NCBI GenBank assembly: GCA_039917655.1 | Contig: JBDSJC010000030.1 | Coordinates: 1-21,543 of the forward strand | DNA length: 21,543 nucleotides | Source of the DNA: PNKC01 sp039917655 | GTDB taxonomy: Bacteria > Chloroflexota > Dehalococcoidia > Tepidiformales > Tepidiformaceae | Direction of reading: 5' to 3' | Shown here: positions 20,475 to 21,543 of the stretch, one piece after another | Position numbering within the stretch: position 1 is the stretch's first letter | Layout: every line of letters begins with the position of its first letter | Made by a program: the position numbers and the translations under genes | The notes under the pieces: generated by a model | What the model saw: the letters and a program-made list of their open reading frames with translations, nothing else | Told to the model about the DNA's origin: nothing | Database searches by the model: none

Positions 20475-21227
20475 TCAATGAGTGATGATGCGGCTTAAAA
20501 AGCGTTGCGTGCGCTCACTCTTCGGGTGTTCGAAGACTTCCGCCGGCGTGCCGGCCTCTTCGACGATGCCATCGGCCATAAAGAGCACGCGGTCGGCCGC
20601 TTCGCGCGCGAAGCCCATCTCATGGCTGACAACGAGCATCGTCATCCCATCTTTGGCGAGGTCGCGCATCACGTCCAGCACCTCTTTGATCATTTCCGGG
20701 TCCAGGGCGCTCGTCGGTTCGTCGAAAAGCATCACGCCCGGTTCCATGGCGAGCGCGCGGGCGATGGCCACGCGCTGCTGCTGCCCGCCAGAGAGTTGCG
20801 CAGGGTAGGCGTTGGCCTTCTCGGGGATTCCGACGCGGTCGAGAAGTTTGTGGGCACGGGCCTCGGCCACCTGGCGGCTCTCTTTCCGCACTTTGCGTGG
20901 CGCCAGCGTGATGTTGTCCAGCACGGTCATCTGCGGAAAGAGGTTGAACGCCTGCTGCACCATGCCCACGTGCGAGCGCAGTTCGTTGACATCGGTCTTC
21001 TTGTCGTGCACCGAAATGCCGTTGACCACGACCTCGCCAGCGTCGATCGCTTCGAGCTTGTTCACGGTGCGCAGGAGTGTGCTCTTTCCCGAGCCAGAGG
21101 GACCGATGATCACGATCGTCTGGCCCTGCCGGACGTCCTCCGTGATCCCTCTGAGCACTTCGTTTTTACCGAAGTGCTTGTGGACATCGCGGAACTGGAC
21201 GGCGGGCGTGGTCTCGGGGTTGTTCAC
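20475..21227 (-). CDS. Amino acid ABC transporter ATP-binding protein (GlnQ/HisP family)
   Basis: A 250-residue ABC ATPase with all motifs: Walker A GPSGSGKST at 42-50, Q-loop QQ at 91-92, signature LSGGQQQRVAIARAL from 145, Walker B LFDEPTSALDP with D169 and E170, and switch H202 in VVSHEMGF. It powers the two permeases downstream. The start is GTG at 21227. TATACT ends 8 nt upstream, and no SD is seen, so the operon's first gene looks leaderless. A longer in-frame ORF to 21443 would run through the promoter and repeat sequence, so I reject it. Gene order is ATPase, binding protein, permease, permease. Confidence 0.96.
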   Translation of the reverse strand: MNNPETTPAVQFRDVHKHFGKNEVLRGITEDVRQGQTIVIIGPSGSGKSTLLRTVNKLEAIDAGEVVVNGISVHDKKTDVNELRSHVGMVQQAFNLFPQMTVLDNITLAPRKVRKESRQVAEARAHKLLDRVGIPEKANAYPAQLSGGQQQRVAIARALAMEPGVMLFDEPTSALDPEMIKEVLDVMRDLAKDGMTMLVVSHEMGFAREAADRVLFMADGIVEEAGTPAEVFEHPKSERTQRFLSRIITH

Positions 21228-21235
21228 TGGGCGAT

Positions 21236-21241
21236 AGTATA
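21236..21241 (-). promoter_or_regulatory. -10 box TATACT of the transporter operon
   Basis: TATACT is followed by 8 nt and a GTG start, without an SD. It is the likely main promoter of the four-gene operon. Confidence 0.55.
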
Positions 21242-21296
21242 GCTGGCCTCGCGGAATCGGCTGTATGACGCGCAGCACCCCACCGGGATGTGGGAC

Positions 21297-21410
21297 ACCG
21301 TTCACCTTGACCCTGAGCCGGTCGAAGGGTCGAACGGCCGCGCGAATGTGGCCTTCGTAAGGCAGCGCTCCGTGCATCCTTCGGCGGGCTCGGGACGAAC
21401 GGGAGAGCCG
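21297..21410. repeat. Inverted, permuted relative of the 17.4-kb repeats
   Basis: On the minus strand this holds the same modules as 17431-17777: the CTGCCTTACGAAGGCCAC segment, the TTCGAC-GGCTCAGGGT arm and the CCGTTCGTCC-CGAAGGATG arm, but in a rearranged order. It lies upstream of the transporter operon in the opposite orientation. Confidence 0.8.
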
Positions 21411-21448
21411 CGAGGGAGCCAATGGGCACTGGCCGATGGCCAACGCCC

Positions 21449-21543
21449 TCAGCTCGCCTGGAGGAACTCCACCCAGTTGCCGTCCGGGTCTTCCACAATG
21501 GCGATGGTGATGCCGGGCCGGAATTCGCGCACAGGGACCACAA
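21449..21543 (-). CDS. VOC (glyoxalase/bleomycin-resistance) family protein, C-terminal part only
   Basis: Only the last 30 codons are in the window. They contain ITIAIVEDPDGNWVEFLQ, the final strand pair of vicinal oxygen chelate proteins, where the Glu in WVEF is a metal ligand in the active members. The upstream part, including the start and the other ligands, lies outside the window, so the exact subfamily (glyoxalase, dioxygenase or resistance protein) cannot be told. It is on the same strand as the transporter operon but is separated from it by 221 bp that hold a repeat and a promoter. Confidence 0.85.
   Translation of the reverse strand, partial: VVPVREFRPGITIAIVEDPDGNWVEFLQAS

Overview
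The window is high-GC bacterial chromosome with compact genes on both strands. Core housekeeping genes (ruvB, rsfS, mnmA, cca) sit among metabolic operons and a few small unknown genes. There is no phage, IS element, CRISPR array or RNA gene that I can see. Many genes start 5-8 nt after a TANNNT box and have no Shine-Dalgarno sequence, while others have a clear GGAGG-type site, so leaderless and SD-led genes are mixed. Together with the genes present, this suggests a Chloroflexota (Dehalococcoidia-like) or similar deep-branching, high-GC lineage. That assignment is inference; the window has no taxonomic marker I can place firmly.

Layout. 1-3579 (minus): a catabolic operon read as amidase, then a crotonase-family protein, then an M20 metallopeptidase cut by the window edge. 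3711-4828 (plus): three small genes of unknown role, the last a HEPN/UPF0332-like protein; a possible accessory module. 4863-6366 (minus): ruvB and rsfS. 6522-7658 (plus): mnmA with an in-gene heptamer repeat. 7655-9933 (minus): a thiol-disulfide operon (CxxC thioredoxin-like protein, CcdA-like membrane protein, membrane-anchored redoxin), with possible small ORFs at both ends. 10148-10864 (minus): HAD phosphatase. 11058-13302 (plus): cca and an alpha/beta hydrolase that carries an in-frame block of palindromes. 13220-13969 (minus): rhomboid-like membrane protein. 14107-14691 (minus): YfcE-type phosphoesterase. 14878-17409 (plus): small membrane protein, acyltransferase-3, and two unknown small proteins, one with a Cys/His zinc-binding-like motif. 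17431-17777: two direct copies of a hairpin-forming repeat. 17778-21227 (minus): a polar amino acid ABC transporter operon (ATPase, lipoprotein binding protein, two permeases). 21297-21410: an inverted relative of the 17.4-kb repeat. 21449-end (minus): C-terminus of a VOC-family protein.

How the parts work together. The amidase, crotonase and M20 genes look like one degradative or salvage unit. The thiol operon should pass electrons from cytoplasmic thiols through CcdA to an extracytoplasmic redoxin. The transporter operon is complete, and hairpins flank its binding-protein cistron, which could raise binding-protein expression over the permeases. No single dramatic new system is evident. The most notable signals are the window-wide leaderless promoter architecture, the HEPN-associated small-gene cluster, the palindromic in-frame insertion in the hydrolase, the two heptamer repeat tracts (one in mnmA, one across a promoter) and the repeat family flanking the transporter.
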